From: Vandiemenella viatica
Taxonomy: Eukaryota > Arthropoda > Insecta > Orthoptera > Morabidae
Length of the DNA: 64,000 nt
NCBI GenBank assembly: GCA_031002005.1
Contig: CM061918.1
Coordinates: 47,032,047 to 47,096,046, forward strand
Reading direction: 5' to 3'
This document shows, piece by piece, positions 1 to 9,018 of this stretch; the first letter of the stretch is position 1, and the number at the start of each line of letters is the position of its first letter. The position numbers and the translations under genes were made by a program. The notes beneath the pieces were generated by a model. That model worked only from the letters and a program-made list of their open reading frames with translations. It did not search any database and was not told the origin of the DNA.

Positions 1-480
1 AAATTCATATAAGGAGAAAAAGATTCAATATTTGCGCTATTTTATCCGTATCAGTTAGACAGAAATTTAGAAGGGGATTCAATATTTACGCTACTTTATC
101 TGCATCAGTTATGAGCATAACCTAAGAATTTTTTTGGCAGAAGTTAGAAGCAATGAAGTTTATTAAAAACTAGGAGAAATGTACATAATGCGAAATGTAT
201 TTGTCACATAAATAACAGTTACCCGTTTACGAAATTATAGTCTCCGTAATCTAAAGTTAAATGCATTTTTTTATTTTAAAATCCTAACAAAATACTCTGA
301 TAATCTAACGAGAATAACGTATTCGTATAACTAAAGATATCATTAAGGATGACTTATTCGTTTCTCCTTATAAGCTTTTCCATAATAAATTCCTACTACC
401 ATTATATATGATACCCTTAGTTTTTGATACATGTGTTAGCTATTAAATGAGATTTAAGATAACTTTTTTATCAGATTAAA
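1..480 (+). mobile_element. Helitron-like repeat, partial copy
   Basis: This AT-rich stretch runs parallel to the copies at about 590-1534 and 39280-40362, sharing blocks such as taataacagttaccc-like, ctctgataatctaac and aaattcctactacca. It lacks the 3' hairpin and CTAG end, so it is an internal fragment, and it may begin upstream of the window. It carries no convincing protein. Membership of the family is clear from the shared blocks; the Helitron class is inferred from the better copies. Confidence 0.6.
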
Positions 481-589
481 TCATCAAGGATATGACACTC
501 GCAATTCAACAACGATATTATTGCCGCAAAATAGCAGTGAGCAGTGCTATTATAAATACTGAGAGTAGGGGGAAAAAATTAATACCAGG

Positions 590-1534
590 CAATTATATGT
601 CACAAAGTTACAATTATTACGTTCGATTAAATTTACATATTGCTTTTTATTTATCTACGACAACCAGATGCAGAAATTAATGTAAGGAGAAGGGTTTTCA
701 TTATTTACGCTATTTTACCTGCCTCAGTTGTAAACTAAGAATTTTTTGGCACACGATAAGAAACAATGAGGTTTATTAAAAACTCAGAGAATCGTACATA
801 CGTAATCGCGACATGTATTAGTCAAATAAATAACAGTTATTTGTTTTCAAAATTGTAATCTCCGTCATCTAACGTAAAATGCATTTATTTATGTGAGATC
901 CTAACCAAGTGCTCTGATAATCTAACCAGAGTAACGTATTCATATAACGAAAGATATAATTAAAAAAGATTATTTTTCTTACAAGGTTTTTCAGAATGAA
1001 TTCCTACTACCACCATAGGTGATACCCATCATTATTCATTTGAGGGTAATAGAGGCTATGATTTTCGAACGCAATATTACTGGAGGTTGTGGTTAAGTTT
1101 ACCAGAATCGCAACTGACACATTTTGTTACAGCATAATTCACTCTGAAACGAGTTTTACAAACCAATTAAACTGCTTTCATAAGCACCATGTTACTAAAG
1201 GTATTAATGCGGGTGGAAGTAGTTTCATATTTAATGTGCTGAATTGTGCCTGGACCAGGCATAAAACTGATATTTCATGGATAGCAAAAGTTTTTGGAAT
1301 TCCTAATCTGATTTTATTTAATTGGTTCTTTACTTCCGGCGTCATTAATTCAGTAGAAGTTACTACTGTATGGCTATGTGAACGTCAAATGAAATATGTA
1401 GAACTTTGCAAAATCAAGGTCATTAGTATTATGTAATATCAGTTGCGTTTAATTAACCAACTGCAAAAAAAAAAAAAAAATGAGCTGCCAGAATAATGCG
1501 TTCAAACCGTCATTTTTGACGGGCTCGAAGCTAG
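590..1534 (+). mobile_element. Helitron-like non-autonomous element, 3' end intact
   Basis: This is a second, longer copy of the repeat. Its 3' end has the Helitron layout: a perfect hairpin CCGTCA-TTTT-TGACGG at 1507-1522, eight bases, then CTAG at 1531-1534 followed by T. The same end occurs at 40335-40362. A 16-base run of A at 1466-1481 is shorter in the other copy. The 5' boundary is not visible, and the first 600 bases resemble the copy at 39.3 kb only from about the tagatgcagaaa block onward. No Rep/helicase is encoded, so it would depend on a helper element. The 115-codon frame at 1089-1436 lies inside the repeat and is probably not a gene. Confidence 0.65.
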
Positions 1535-2097
1535 TATATTATAAATGCGAAAGTAAGTCTCTGTCTTTTTGTTACGTTTAGTCGTCTAAATGACTATACC
1601 GATACTCATGGAATTTGACAAGGAAATACTTTATGTCAGTAGGAAGGTCTGACGACAGTTTTTGTCGCGATGTTTTGGAATTTATCGAAATGTGTCAGGC
1701 GGATGGATGCGTGTCTTGGTCTGTAATGTTATGTCGGTTGCTCAAGCTGTGCTTCTCGCCCGGTCTGGTGGTGTATGATTTGTTAATAAATTTCGGTTAG
1801 AGATAAAACCTATTTTGGTATAGATGTCGATTTGCTCTGCAGTGTACCATTACTTTGTGTCTGCCTAAATGTTTCTGGAACCAGTTTATTTTGTCTTCTT
1901 TTTTGACATGCCTTGCCTGGTCTAAGTGGTGGCTCTAGGAGAGCCCGAACAGATATTAGAAAATCCAAGAATCGAATGCTTAAGCTGAAGATGAAGAGAC
2001 CAAGCTGAAATAAAGATGACCTAAGTTGACCCTCCCCCCTACCCCCCCCCCCCACACGCATCCCCGAACCTTCGTTTGTTTTTATGTTTGTATATGT
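1535..2097. other. No recognisable feature
   Basis: A short open frame (1615-1800) and a C-rich tract (2032-2054) are present, but nothing resembles a known protein, RNA or repeat of this window. Confidence 0.5.
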
Positions 2098-2266
2098 GTT
2101 TATGAGACAGGTTCGACGGTAGAAGGTATACTGATGGCTTTCATATTATATTATGCCGACTCGGTGTTGTCTGGGACCAATCCTAAATTACTAACAGCTT
2201 TCTATATTCAATTCTGGCAATGAAATTCTAAGTCCACGCGTACGAATTCGCGGGTATCGGCTAGTT
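2098..2266 (-). repeat. ACTAGC...CCCGCGA dispersed repeat, truncated
   Basis: On the minus strand it begins ACTAGCCGATACCCGCGA and continues with a CCAGAATTGAATATAGAAAG-like block. The same head and block occur at 52858-53030 (plus) and at 63900-64000 (minus). The copies agree over about 150 bases, so this is a dispersed mobile repeat. Similar heads are common in insect genomes (from memory). The far end, with the GATGAAACTTTGCACA module seen at 63.6 kb, is missing here. Confidence 0.6.
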
Positions 2267-2534
2267 CTTTATAAGAGATCTTCCTATTTGAGGTGTTGCT
2301 TGAGAAATACGAAAGGTACTCTTCTGGTTCAATTCGTCTTCAAGCTCAAGTGTGTCCAGCAAGCCCACTGCCAGACTTGATAATTTAGATTGTTCTTACA
2401 TACATTGTAGGATAGAAGTCTCTCTTAGATACAGCTTCCATTGACTCTATATGACAGCATTAGTTTTCGAGATACCGTGTATCAAAGTTTTAATATCAGT
2501 TTACGTACTAAGTAAGAAGTAGCCAAGTGAGCAA

Positions 2535-2790
2535 GGATTGCGACTATCACACCAAAACGGCTCAAAGAGCTATGGAAAGGTCAATGCTAGGTTTCACAAA
2601 AAATACAAGAAGAGAGCATTGTTCAGTTACAAAGTTAAACACATCTTGGAGAAGGCCTTCGAGGTGGTAGCGGGCCGACCATATTGCTCCCAAAGCAGAT
2701 GGACCAAAAACCAGTTTAAGAGTGGATTTGAAGAGATCGTCTGGGACCCAGAGGAAGACTATTAGACACACACTGACAGAACGACCGCTG
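2535..2790 (+). pseudogene. RTE-type LINE reverse transcriptase, C-terminal remnant
   Basis: Translating by switching between two frames gives AQRAMERSMLGF, then KVKHILEKAF, then HIAPKADG and RDRLGPR-like pieces. This is the characteristic C-terminal region of RTE/Craftbot-like endonuclease-RTs (pattern QRAMERxMLG...GHxARxxDxRW...GRP). At least two frameshifts separate the pieces, so it is a dead remnant. No palm motifs remain. The 75-codon frame at 2538-2765 is one of its frames, not a gene. Confidence 0.55.
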
Positions 2791-3153
2791 GAGTTAGGTA
2801 ACACAGAATTGGAGGAGACTGATTAAAATATCTCTTGAAATCTAAGAGGCCACATCGCTTCATGATTGCCTGACGATCATAACTCTGACCACATGGACAG
2901 TTTTTCAAACTTCTTTCTTGCATATTTACCGCACTCTTTATCTTTTCTGATTATGAGTTTGCAGTTAGTCAACACTGTAATGTTATTTATCACCAGATTA
3001 ATTTTTTTAATAAAAGTGAGTAAGTGCAGTACAGATAAAACTCATGACTAAGTAATTATCACCAGATGTTTATTTTGCGAGGGAAATACGTGGGCGTCTT
3101 TCCATAATTAAAAGCGAAAGGTAGCTGCTACCTGCTTAGGGCTATTTTTTGAA
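2791..3153. other. No recognisable feature
   Basis: AT-rich sequence with only short chance frames. Its right edge may contain the approximate target-site copy (tattttttgaa) of the SINE that follows. Confidence 0.5.
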
Positions 3154-3395
3154 ACCGAGAGGGGCGGTGTAACGGTTAGCGTTCTCGCCTCGCATTCGGG
3201 AGGACGGCGGTTCGAATCCCCGTCAGGGCATCCAGATTTGGCTTTTCCACGGTTTCCCAAAATCACTCCAGGCAAATGCCGGGATGCTTCCTTCAAAAGG
3301 CCATGGCCGAATTCCTTCCCATTCCTTGCCCCCATCCTTGCCCCCCATCCTTTCCCGTCTCTAAAGACCTCGATGTTAAAAAGAGACGTAAAGCA
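3154..3395 (+). mobile_element. tRNA-derived SINE, subfamily A, near full length
   Basis: The head reads ACCGAGAGGGGCGGTGTAACGG and carries a B box GGTTCGAATCCCC at about 3210. The body has the blocks TCACTCCAGGCAAATGCCGG and GGCCATGGCCGAATTCC. The tail is the A form, TCTCTAAAGACCTCGATGTT...GAGACGTAAAGCA. At least a dozen relatives lie in this window. A tatttttgaa-like string on both sides is a plausible but imperfect target duplication. Transcription would be by Pol III from the internal A and B boxes. Confidence 0.8.
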
Positions 3396-3609
3396 TTTTT
3401 TTAAAAAATATTTTTGAATAGACAGTGGGATGAGGACCATCATCAATGTCAATAATTGACACTGACGGGGATAAATATTTTTTTTTTTTTTTTGCAATGA
3501 CACTTATAAGGATATATCGTTATATCTCTGTATTTCATGTTCTGTAAAGCGAGGTTCCACGGTGAGTAGTTTGAAACTTAGCTACAGAATTGTTTAAGTT
3601 CCTGGAACC

Positions 3610-3855
3610 ATGGTTTTACCGTAACTTAACTAGCGGTGGCACGGTACCATAGCCCTTTTCCTTGGGCCTTTTCGTTCCCCTTCCTTTCCCATGCGTTGAG
3701 AGCCCTTGATGAGGCGATCATTCTGAAGTCGGTTTATGGCACTGGAATGTTCTCAGTATCGGGAACCTGAATTCTGTCTGCTAGCTCGTTCCCTGTCACT
3801 CCCACGTGATCCGGGATCCACTGTAGACACACGTCTATACACCTCTGTAAAGTGG
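3610..3855 (-). pseudogene. LINE RNase H remnant (older element)
   Basis: On the minus strand one frame reads CIDVCLQWIPDHVGVTGNE then LADRIQVPD. This is the last conserved block of retrotransposon RNase H (pattern W-P-x-H-x-G-x-x-G-N-E-x-A-D). It ends at about 3640 in a tail-like KGxGLWYR stretch. It differs from the RNase H of LINE A (WVPSHVGLHGNERAD) that begins 430 bases to the right, so it is a separate, older insertion, probably interrupted by LINE A. Confidence 0.55.
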
Positions 3856-3948
3856 TCCTTTTTTTATTATTATTATTATTTTTTTAAATGGCATTTAGCC
3901 TTTGGCTAATTTCGCCAGGAGCAAAGGGTAGGGGTACAAGGTTTTATT

Positions 3949-4329
3949 TTAATTTTGTATTAGACTTTTTGTTTTTACGACGTACTTATATATGGTATTG
4001 ATCACTTTTGTATCAGGATCTGAAAGATTGGCCATAAGGGCTGTTATGACTGCAATTTTGAGGGATTTTCTTATTAGTTCTTTTCTAATTTCATTGTATT
4101 GATCACATCTAAGAATGTAATGGTATATATCTTCTACTTCATCACACCTGATACAATTCGGCGACTGAACGATTTTCATGACGTACTTTTTGTCGTTTAA
4201 TAGGGCGTGACCCGTGCGTAGTCTGTTGATCAGTGTAATCTTTTTCCTGCTTAAATCTTTTGTTGCAAACCATGGCTTCTTATTGATGTTATTGCTTATA
4301 GCCCGATGCCATATTCCTTTTGTTCCCAT
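3949..4329 (-). pseudogene. LINE A C-terminal zinc-knuckle domain
   Basis: This frame continues ORF2 past the RNase H. It reads ITLINRLRTGHALLNDKKY and then CIRCDEVEDIYHYILRCDQY, the C-x2-C...H...C pattern found at the end of I/Jockey-group ORF2 proteins. Its first residues (MGTKGIWHRAI) overlap the RNase H frame (EQKEYGIGL), which shows a one- or two-base indel at about 4310. It ends at a stop just before the 3' UTR. Confidence 0.7.
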
Positions 4330-4916
4330 TCGTGTCTTATCAGGTTGGATGCACAGTGTCTAAGATCTGTGTATGGAGTGGCCATGTCCAGTTTTCCAAT
4401 GGCTGCTAGTTGTGCTTTTGCTGCCCTGTCAGCCCTTTCATTTCCATGTAAGCCCACGTGGCTTGGCACCCATTGTAGCCTTACATCTAAGTCCTTTGTT
4501 GTCAGTTTCTCTATTTCTCTAGCTACTTCGTATGCCAGATAATTTTTGCTCTTGCCTTTGGGGATCCCCAGGATTGTCTGTAAAGCGCTTCTTGAATCGG
4601 AGCAGATGACCACGTTCTTTTTGTCTGTCTTTTGGATATATTGCAAGGCTTTAAGAATGGCAAGTAGTTCAGCCGAGAAGCTAGAAAATTGATCTGGTAA
4701 GCGGAATGCTTCGACGATGTCGCCCGCCGGGTCAACATAGGCAGCTGCACAGGCCTCCTCCCCTGCCTTTGATCCGTCTGTGAATATTTGGGACCAGCCC
4801 TTCCATCTGGTGTTTAGTAATTCGATCGTATTTTGTCTAGCTTCTTCCGGAATGCGTAGTTTCCTCTCTGTCAGATTGACTGTGAGGGTTGGATAGACAC
4901 GATCGGATAAGTTCAT
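4296..4916 (-). CDS. LINE A RNase H domain
   Basis: A 206-codon frame with all four acidic positions of retroelement RNase H in context: IFTDGSKAG (D), FSAELLAILKAL (E), VVICSDSRSAL (D) and WVPSHVGLHGNERADRAAK (H, D). It would remove the RNA strand during cDNA synthesis. It overlaps the RT frame by four bases. Slipping back one base at the AAAAAA run reads HGKK-MNLSD without a stop, so either a one-base deletion or a -1 frameshift joins them. The frame ends at about 4296, and the next frame continues after another indel at an AAAA run. Confidence 0.85.
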   Translation of the reverse strand: MNLSDRVYPTLTVNLTERKLRIPEEARQNTIELLNTRWKGWSQIFTDGSKAGEEACAAAYVDPAGDIVEAFRLPDQFSSFSAELLAILKALQYIQKTDKKNVVICSDSRSALQTILGIPKGKSKNYLAYEVAREIEKLTTKDLDVRLQWVPSHVGLHGNERADRAAKAQLAAIGKLDMATPYTDLRHCASNLIRHEWEQKEYGIGL

Positions 4917-6385
4917 TTTTTGCCATGGTTCGTCCTCAGAGAAAAGTCATTTATTTCTGTTGTGTGTATATTCCATTGATTTGTTAAATGCCAGTAGTTT
5001 ACTAGTCTTGGCGTCTTGTGGAGATCTGTTGGTTTTCTTTGAATCTCGTGTGCCAATATCTGTATTTTCTTCAACAGAATGTGCTCTTTTTCAGAGCATG
5101 CCTTTAGCCAAAAATTTAACCCTATCTTCTTTCTTCGTGAGTCTAGTGGAGGGATTACTGTTTCGGCTTCCATAGCCTCTATCGGGGTGGTCTTGATAAA
5201 TCCACCAATTATTCTTAGTGCCGCTGCTTGAATGGTGTCCAGTTTTTTCAGTAGGGTTCTGCATGCGTTGTCGTAGAGCACCCCTCCATAGTCGAGTCTG
5301 CTTCTCACAATACTGAAGTATATATTGCGCAATAGCCGAGGATCAGCTCCCCAACTCAAGGAAGCAAGGGCTTTCAGGAGATTTAGTTGTGCTAGGGAGG
5401 AAGTCCTCAGTTCTGTTATGTGTTTTCGCCACGTGAGTTTGGAAGCCAGCCATATTCCGAGGAATTTTACCTCTTTCACCAGATCTATACGTAAGCCATC
5501 TATCGTTATTCTAAAGTCATTTTCTTGATAGTGCCTGTGAGTGAAGATGCATATTTTGCACTTTTGGAGTGTTAGATCAAGTCCTCTCTGTCTTAGCTTT
5601 TCCCGGATTGTTCTTACTGCCAATTCTAGGTTCAGTCTAGCTTTTTCTTTATCTGGATGTGACATATATATAACGAAGTCGTCTGCATATTTGAGGTACT
5701 TGACCATCACTGGTAGACCATTGCACACCTTGGTCGAGTAGATGTTGAAAAGGGTCGGACTCATTGGATCACCCTGTGGAATGCCCTGGTAGACATGTCG
5801 GACGATCTTCTTTCCTTCTGCTGTGTGAATAATATTCACTCTGCGTGAAAGATAGTTACAACACCACCTTATCAATTTATTGGGTAGCTCTATCTCTTCC
5901 ATTGCTTCCCGTAAGATGTCAATCTGGACATTGTTATAAGCGTCTTTTATGTCTAAGAATGCTGCTAGAAGGTAATTATTTCTGACAAAGTTCAGCTGGA
6001 TATCGGTAACAAGCGTGCTAACAGTGTCTATTGTGCTGAATCCTTTACGGAATCCCATAGTGCGGCAATCGAGCCTTCGATGGTGTTCTATGTGCCATTC
6101 CATCCTATTCTTGATCATCGTGCACATTAGTTTAGCCAAGCAAGGCATTAGAGATATAGGCCGATAAGAAGTTGAGTCGCTCCTGTTCCTATTCGGTTTT
6201 AAGACAGGAACAATTACAATGTTTCTCCACTGTTCAGGGACGTATGATTTGTTCATCATGTCGTTAAAGATATTTAAGATTTTTTGTTTGGCTGTTTGAG
6301 GTAGGTTGTTTATCATTGAGTACGTGATCCTATCTTCTTCTGGAGCTGTATCACTCTTCTTGAGGGCACATTCAAGTTCAGGCAT
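4913..6385 (-). CDS. LINE A reverse transcriptase domain
   Basis: A 490-codon frame covering fingers, palm and thumb of a non-LTR RT. Visible motifs are YRPISLMPCLAKLMCTMI (motif 2a region), FLDIKDAYNNV (motif A, first catalytic Asp), QGIPQGDPMSPTLFNIY (motif B), YADDFVIY (motif C, the two catalytic Asp) and VKFLGIWLASKLTWRKHI (thumb start). It would copy the element RNA at a nicked target. The listed start Met lies inside the element's ORF2, not at a true translation start. The frame ends at TGA in the run CAAAAAATGAAC, and the RNase H frame starts in the same ATGA. All RT catalytic residues look intact. Confidence 0.85.
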   Translation of the reverse strand: MPELECALKKSDTAPEEDRITYSMINNLPQTAKQKILNIFNDMMNKSYVPEQWRNIVIVPVLKPNRNRSDSTSYRPISLMPCLAKLMCTMIKNRMEWHIEHHRRLDCRTMGFRKGFSTIDTVSTLVTDIQLNFVRNNYLLAAFLDIKDAYNNVQIDILREAMEEIELPNKLIRWCCNYLSRRVNIIHTAEGKKIVRHVYQGIPQGDPMSPTLFNIYSTKVCNGLPVMVKYLKYADDFVIYMSHPDKEKARLNLELAVRTIREKLRQRGLDLTLQKCKICIFTHRHYQENDFRITIDGLRIDLVKEVKFLGIWLASKLTWRKHITELRTSSLAQLNLLKALASLSWGADPRLLRNIYFSIVRSRLDYGGVLYDNACRTLLKKLDTIQAAALRIIGGFIKTTPIEAMEAETVIPPLDSRRKKIGLNFWLKACSEKEHILLKKIQILAHEIQRKPTDLHKTPRLVNYWHLTNQWNIHTTEINDFSLRTNHGKK

Positions 6386-7082
6386 AGTGAAGAATGGGTC
6401 TTCGTTTTGGTTGATATTTTCATTGGACTCATGATATGCGTTTTGTTCTATGTCCTTCGGTACATATGCTGGTGCTGTCAGTTCTAAGAATTGTTCCGCC
6501 AGGCTGTCATCTGTATATATGTTGTTGGGTGAGGGCCGCTTTCCGTTGAACCATCATATTTTCGCCCACATTTCCTGCGACGAAGTGCCGTATTTCATTG
6601 CAGAACAGAAGGCCCTCCATCCTTCTCTCTTCGTTTTTCTAATGGTATTTCTAGCCTCTGCTGTTGTCTGTCTGAGTAGCATGAAGTTCTGGATCGTAGG
6701 GTCTTTTCTGTACCTTTTTAGTTGCCAGACGTCGCCTTGCAGTTACTCTGGAGCATTCAGAAGTCCACCAAGGTTTTCTAATGATCTTGTTTCTTTCACT
6801 TACTTTATATTCTGGGATGCTTTCTTCTGCAGATTTAATTATTATGTTTTCCAGGTCATTGTATCGTTGTTGTGGGTCATTTGAATCTGAGTATGAATGC
6901 GCCATTCGCGAGTCGATTCTTTCTTGATATTGGTTCCAATTGGCTTTGTTACAATTCCAGCGCCTCTTTGCTGGAATAGTCTTCGGGCCCATAGTGGAAT
7001 CCAATGATATTTTTAGTACCAGATGGTCACTTCCTAATGTATCCTGTAGTATCTCCCACTTGGTCCCTGGTCATCATGCATG
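6386..7082 (-). pseudogene. LINE A endonuclease end and EN-RT linker
   Basis: From about 7082 downward, one frame reads WEILQDTLGSDHLVLKISL, holding the S-D-H motif whose His closes the EEP endonuclease active site. It continues into RRWNCNKANWNQYQERI and KPWWTSECSRVTARRRL, the usual region between EN and RT (pattern PWW...C..A...R). The frame is open at 6651-7004. A frameshift near 6650 and a TGA near 6555 separate it from NNIYTDDSLAEQFLELTAP, which leads in frame into the RT. Confidence 0.6.
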
Positions 7083-7121
7083 CCGATATCAGAGAAATGT
7101 TGTTGTTGTTATTGGGGTTTT

Positions 7122-7153
7122 AGGGCGCGTCGACGACGGGTCATTAGCGCCCT
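7122..7153 (-). promoter_or_regulatory. LINE B terminal 3' hairpin
   Basis: AGGGCGC (7122-7128) pairs with GCGCCCT (7147-7153) around an 18-base loop, immediately before the (AAC)n tail. A related sequence with the same GTCGACGCG loop block and tail occurs at 35630-35690. Terminal hairpins of this kind often guide the LINE's own RT to its RNA; that role is inferred here. Confidence 0.5.
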
Positions 7154-7188
7154 ATCAACAACTAGGCGTGACAACGTGGCAAAATTGC

Positions 7189-7496
7189 CGTCTGTGTGGC
7201 CGACTGTAAAGGGGTCGGCCACAGAGACAGCACAATAAAATACTAGCATAGTAATTAAAATACCGTCTGCGTGGCCGACTGTAAAGAGATCGGCCACGCA
7301 GACAGCAACGTAGAACATAAAACTGAAAATAAGCAATAAAATATAAAAATACATACATTAACTGGTTGGCTGTAAAAGGGCCAACCAGTTTAAAAAAACG
7401 CGTAAGCTGGCTGGCTGTAAAGAGGCCAGCCATATAAGCAGTGTCACATGTAAAAACAGTACTTGGATTAGTGGTTGTAAATGGCCACTAATCCAA
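7189..7496 (-). repeat. Five covarying hairpins in the LINE B 3' UTR
   Basis: Stems and loops, plus-strand coordinates: 7189-7203/7213-7227 (15 bp, one mismatch), 7265-7278/7290-7303 (14 bp perfect), 7359-7369/7379-7389 (11 bp), 7408-7414/7424-7430 (7 bp) and 7463-7474/7485-7496 (12 bp). Every loop contains TGTAAA (plus) or TTTACA (element sense). Stem sequences differ, yet both arms change together, so base pairing rather than sequence is kept. The last four sit about 45-105 bases apart. Confidence 0.8.
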
Positions 7497-7504
7497 TCTA
7501 AAAC

Positions 7505-7906
7505 CTAAGCCGATCTGCCCAAAATTTTTGGGACAAGACCGGCCAAGCTGCAAAACTTTAAAACCTTAGCCACGTTGTCACGGTCATCGCTTAAAATAAG
7601 GGGCAGATCGTTGTCTAAGCCAACGTCTGCCCTTAAATCTAAAAACAATTCACATTCAGTTAAAATGTGGCGTACCGTCAAAGGTACGTCACAAGCATCA
7701 CATTCCGGAGGGTCCTCTCGGCGGAGAAGGAAACTATGAGTAAGAGGACAGTGCCCTATACGGAGGCGAGTAAGGAGAACCTCATCCCTCCTCGCCCGCT
7801 GGAAGGAGCTGCTCCACGGCTGAACGGTCGGTTTGACCTGCCGGAGCTTATTATGCTCGACTTCCAGCCACTGCCTCTGCCAAATATCAAAGATAAATCT
7901 CTTCAC
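7505..7906 (-). pseudogene. LINE B C-terminal zinc-knuckle domain
   Basis: The frame reads DEVLLTRLRIGHCPLTHSFL and then CDACDVPLTVRHILTECELF, the C-x2-C...H...C signature that closes ORF2 of this LINE group. It ends with the ORF2 stop about 10 bases before the last hairpin of the 3' UTR. A frameshift near 7980 separates it from the RNase H frame. Confidence 0.75.
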
Positions 7907-7978
7907 CGCCGAGGCAAGGTCAGACTTTGGGACCGGTTCAAAGTCATTCTGACCTTGTCGCAGGCTAACTTGGCAGCT

Positions 7979-8409
7979 TCATCTGCTGCCTCGTTCCCCT
8001 GATTCCCACATGGCCCGGTACCCAGCAGAATAATACCTCCTTTCCACGAGATTGAGGGAAAGGAGGGCGTCCTGGATGTCCTGGACTAGACGATCTGCTG
8101 GATACATATTACCTATGGCCTGAATACAGCTGAGGGAATCACAGCATATGATGAACAACTTATCACGCATTACTTTCATATGCTGGAGCGACTTCAACAC
8201 GGCATAGCATTCGGCGGTGTAAACACTGCACCTGCCGTCCATTTGAATGTGTAAGTCGCTCGAGGGAACACTACGGAGCAACCAACTCCGTTAGCCTGCT
8301 TAGACCCATCCGTATATACCGGGGTAAACATGTGATACTGATTTAAAATATCTCTAAATACATTAATAAAAACACTGTCAGCGGTACGCAGTTTATTATA
8401 CCGAGACAA
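7979..8409 (-). pseudogene. LINE B RNase H remnant
   Basis: Two overlapping frames together give FTPVYTDGSKQANGVGCSVV (first Asp), TAECYAVLKSLQHM (Glu) and IICCDSLSCIQAIG (Asp). The final H...D block is disrupted: GYRAMWESGERGSR stands where G-H-x-G-x-x-G-N-E-x-A-D is expected, read in the wrong frame. At least two indels are needed to restore it, so this RNase H is dead. Confidence 0.75.
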
Positions 8410-9018
8410 CTCTAAAATTATTCTGGGCCTCCTTAAAAGCCAGGGAGGAGATTTACTCCAACCCTGGTGATAAAAAGATGGTGTTTCGAAACCATATTCT
8501 TCTAAAACGCCTTTGTACGGTAGCTAAACGGTCTGGTCGCTCTATGCCGATTGGCATAAAGCCGTTCGTAATTTGGGTTCATTACTACGTCGTACACGGG
8601 ACTGCCAGGTGTTGAGGCAATATGCGTATAGTGTCGCACCATGAGGAGATGCCGGCGGATGGAAAGCGGAGGCTCGCCAGACTCAGCACAGATGCTGGGT
8701 ATCGGGCTTGTGCGGTAAGCACCTGTGGCAAGCCGAATTCCTGCATGGTGGACACTATCTAAAATGCGTAGGTAACTGTCCCGTGCCGAACCGTATATAT
8801 GGAACCGTACTCCAAACGCGACCGTACAAAGGCTCTATAAAATTGCAACAGGCAGGAGCGGTCAGCGCCCCATGACCTGCCACACAGACATTTTAAGAGA
8901 TTAAGAGTTTTCAAGGCCCTGGCTCTCACATCTTTTAGATGTGCAAGCCAGTTGAGCCTTGTGTCTAAAATGAGGCCCAGAAATCTAACAGTATCACTAA
9001 AACGTAGAACGGTGTTCC
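8410..9018 (-). pseudogene. LINE B RT thumb, degraded
   Basis: This stretch joins the YVDD block to the RNase H. No long frame is open, but short pieces match the usual thumb: minus-strand DTVRFLGLILDTRLNWLAHL at about 9000-8930, and downstream text consistent with YGSARDSYLRIL near 8780. Several frameshifts are required. It belongs to LINE B by position and content. Confidence 0.5.

Larger units (their letters stand above)
3858..7092 (-). mobile_element. LINE A, I-type non-LTR retrotransposon, 5' truncated
   Basis: Reading right to left it encodes the end of an endonuclease (GSDHLVLKISL at about 7030), a linker, a full RT, an RNase H and a C-terminal zinc knuckle. The 3' end has an (AAT)n/poly(A)-like tail at 3858-3890. 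The RT-RNase H order is that of the I-clade group. The 5' end stops at about 7090, where the (AAC)n tail of LINE B begins, so LINE B either inserted here or abuts a 5'-truncated copy. One nonsense codon and a few frameshifts are visible, so it is a fairly young but dead copy. Confidence 0.85.

Noticed and set aside
1089..1436. 115-codon frame as a gene
   Set aside because: It lies wholly inside the Helitron-like repeat and is broken in the copy at 39.9-40.3 kb.
7667..8002. Plus-strand 111-codon frame
   Set aside because: Shadow of the LINE B ORF2 C-terminus and RNase H on the minus strand.
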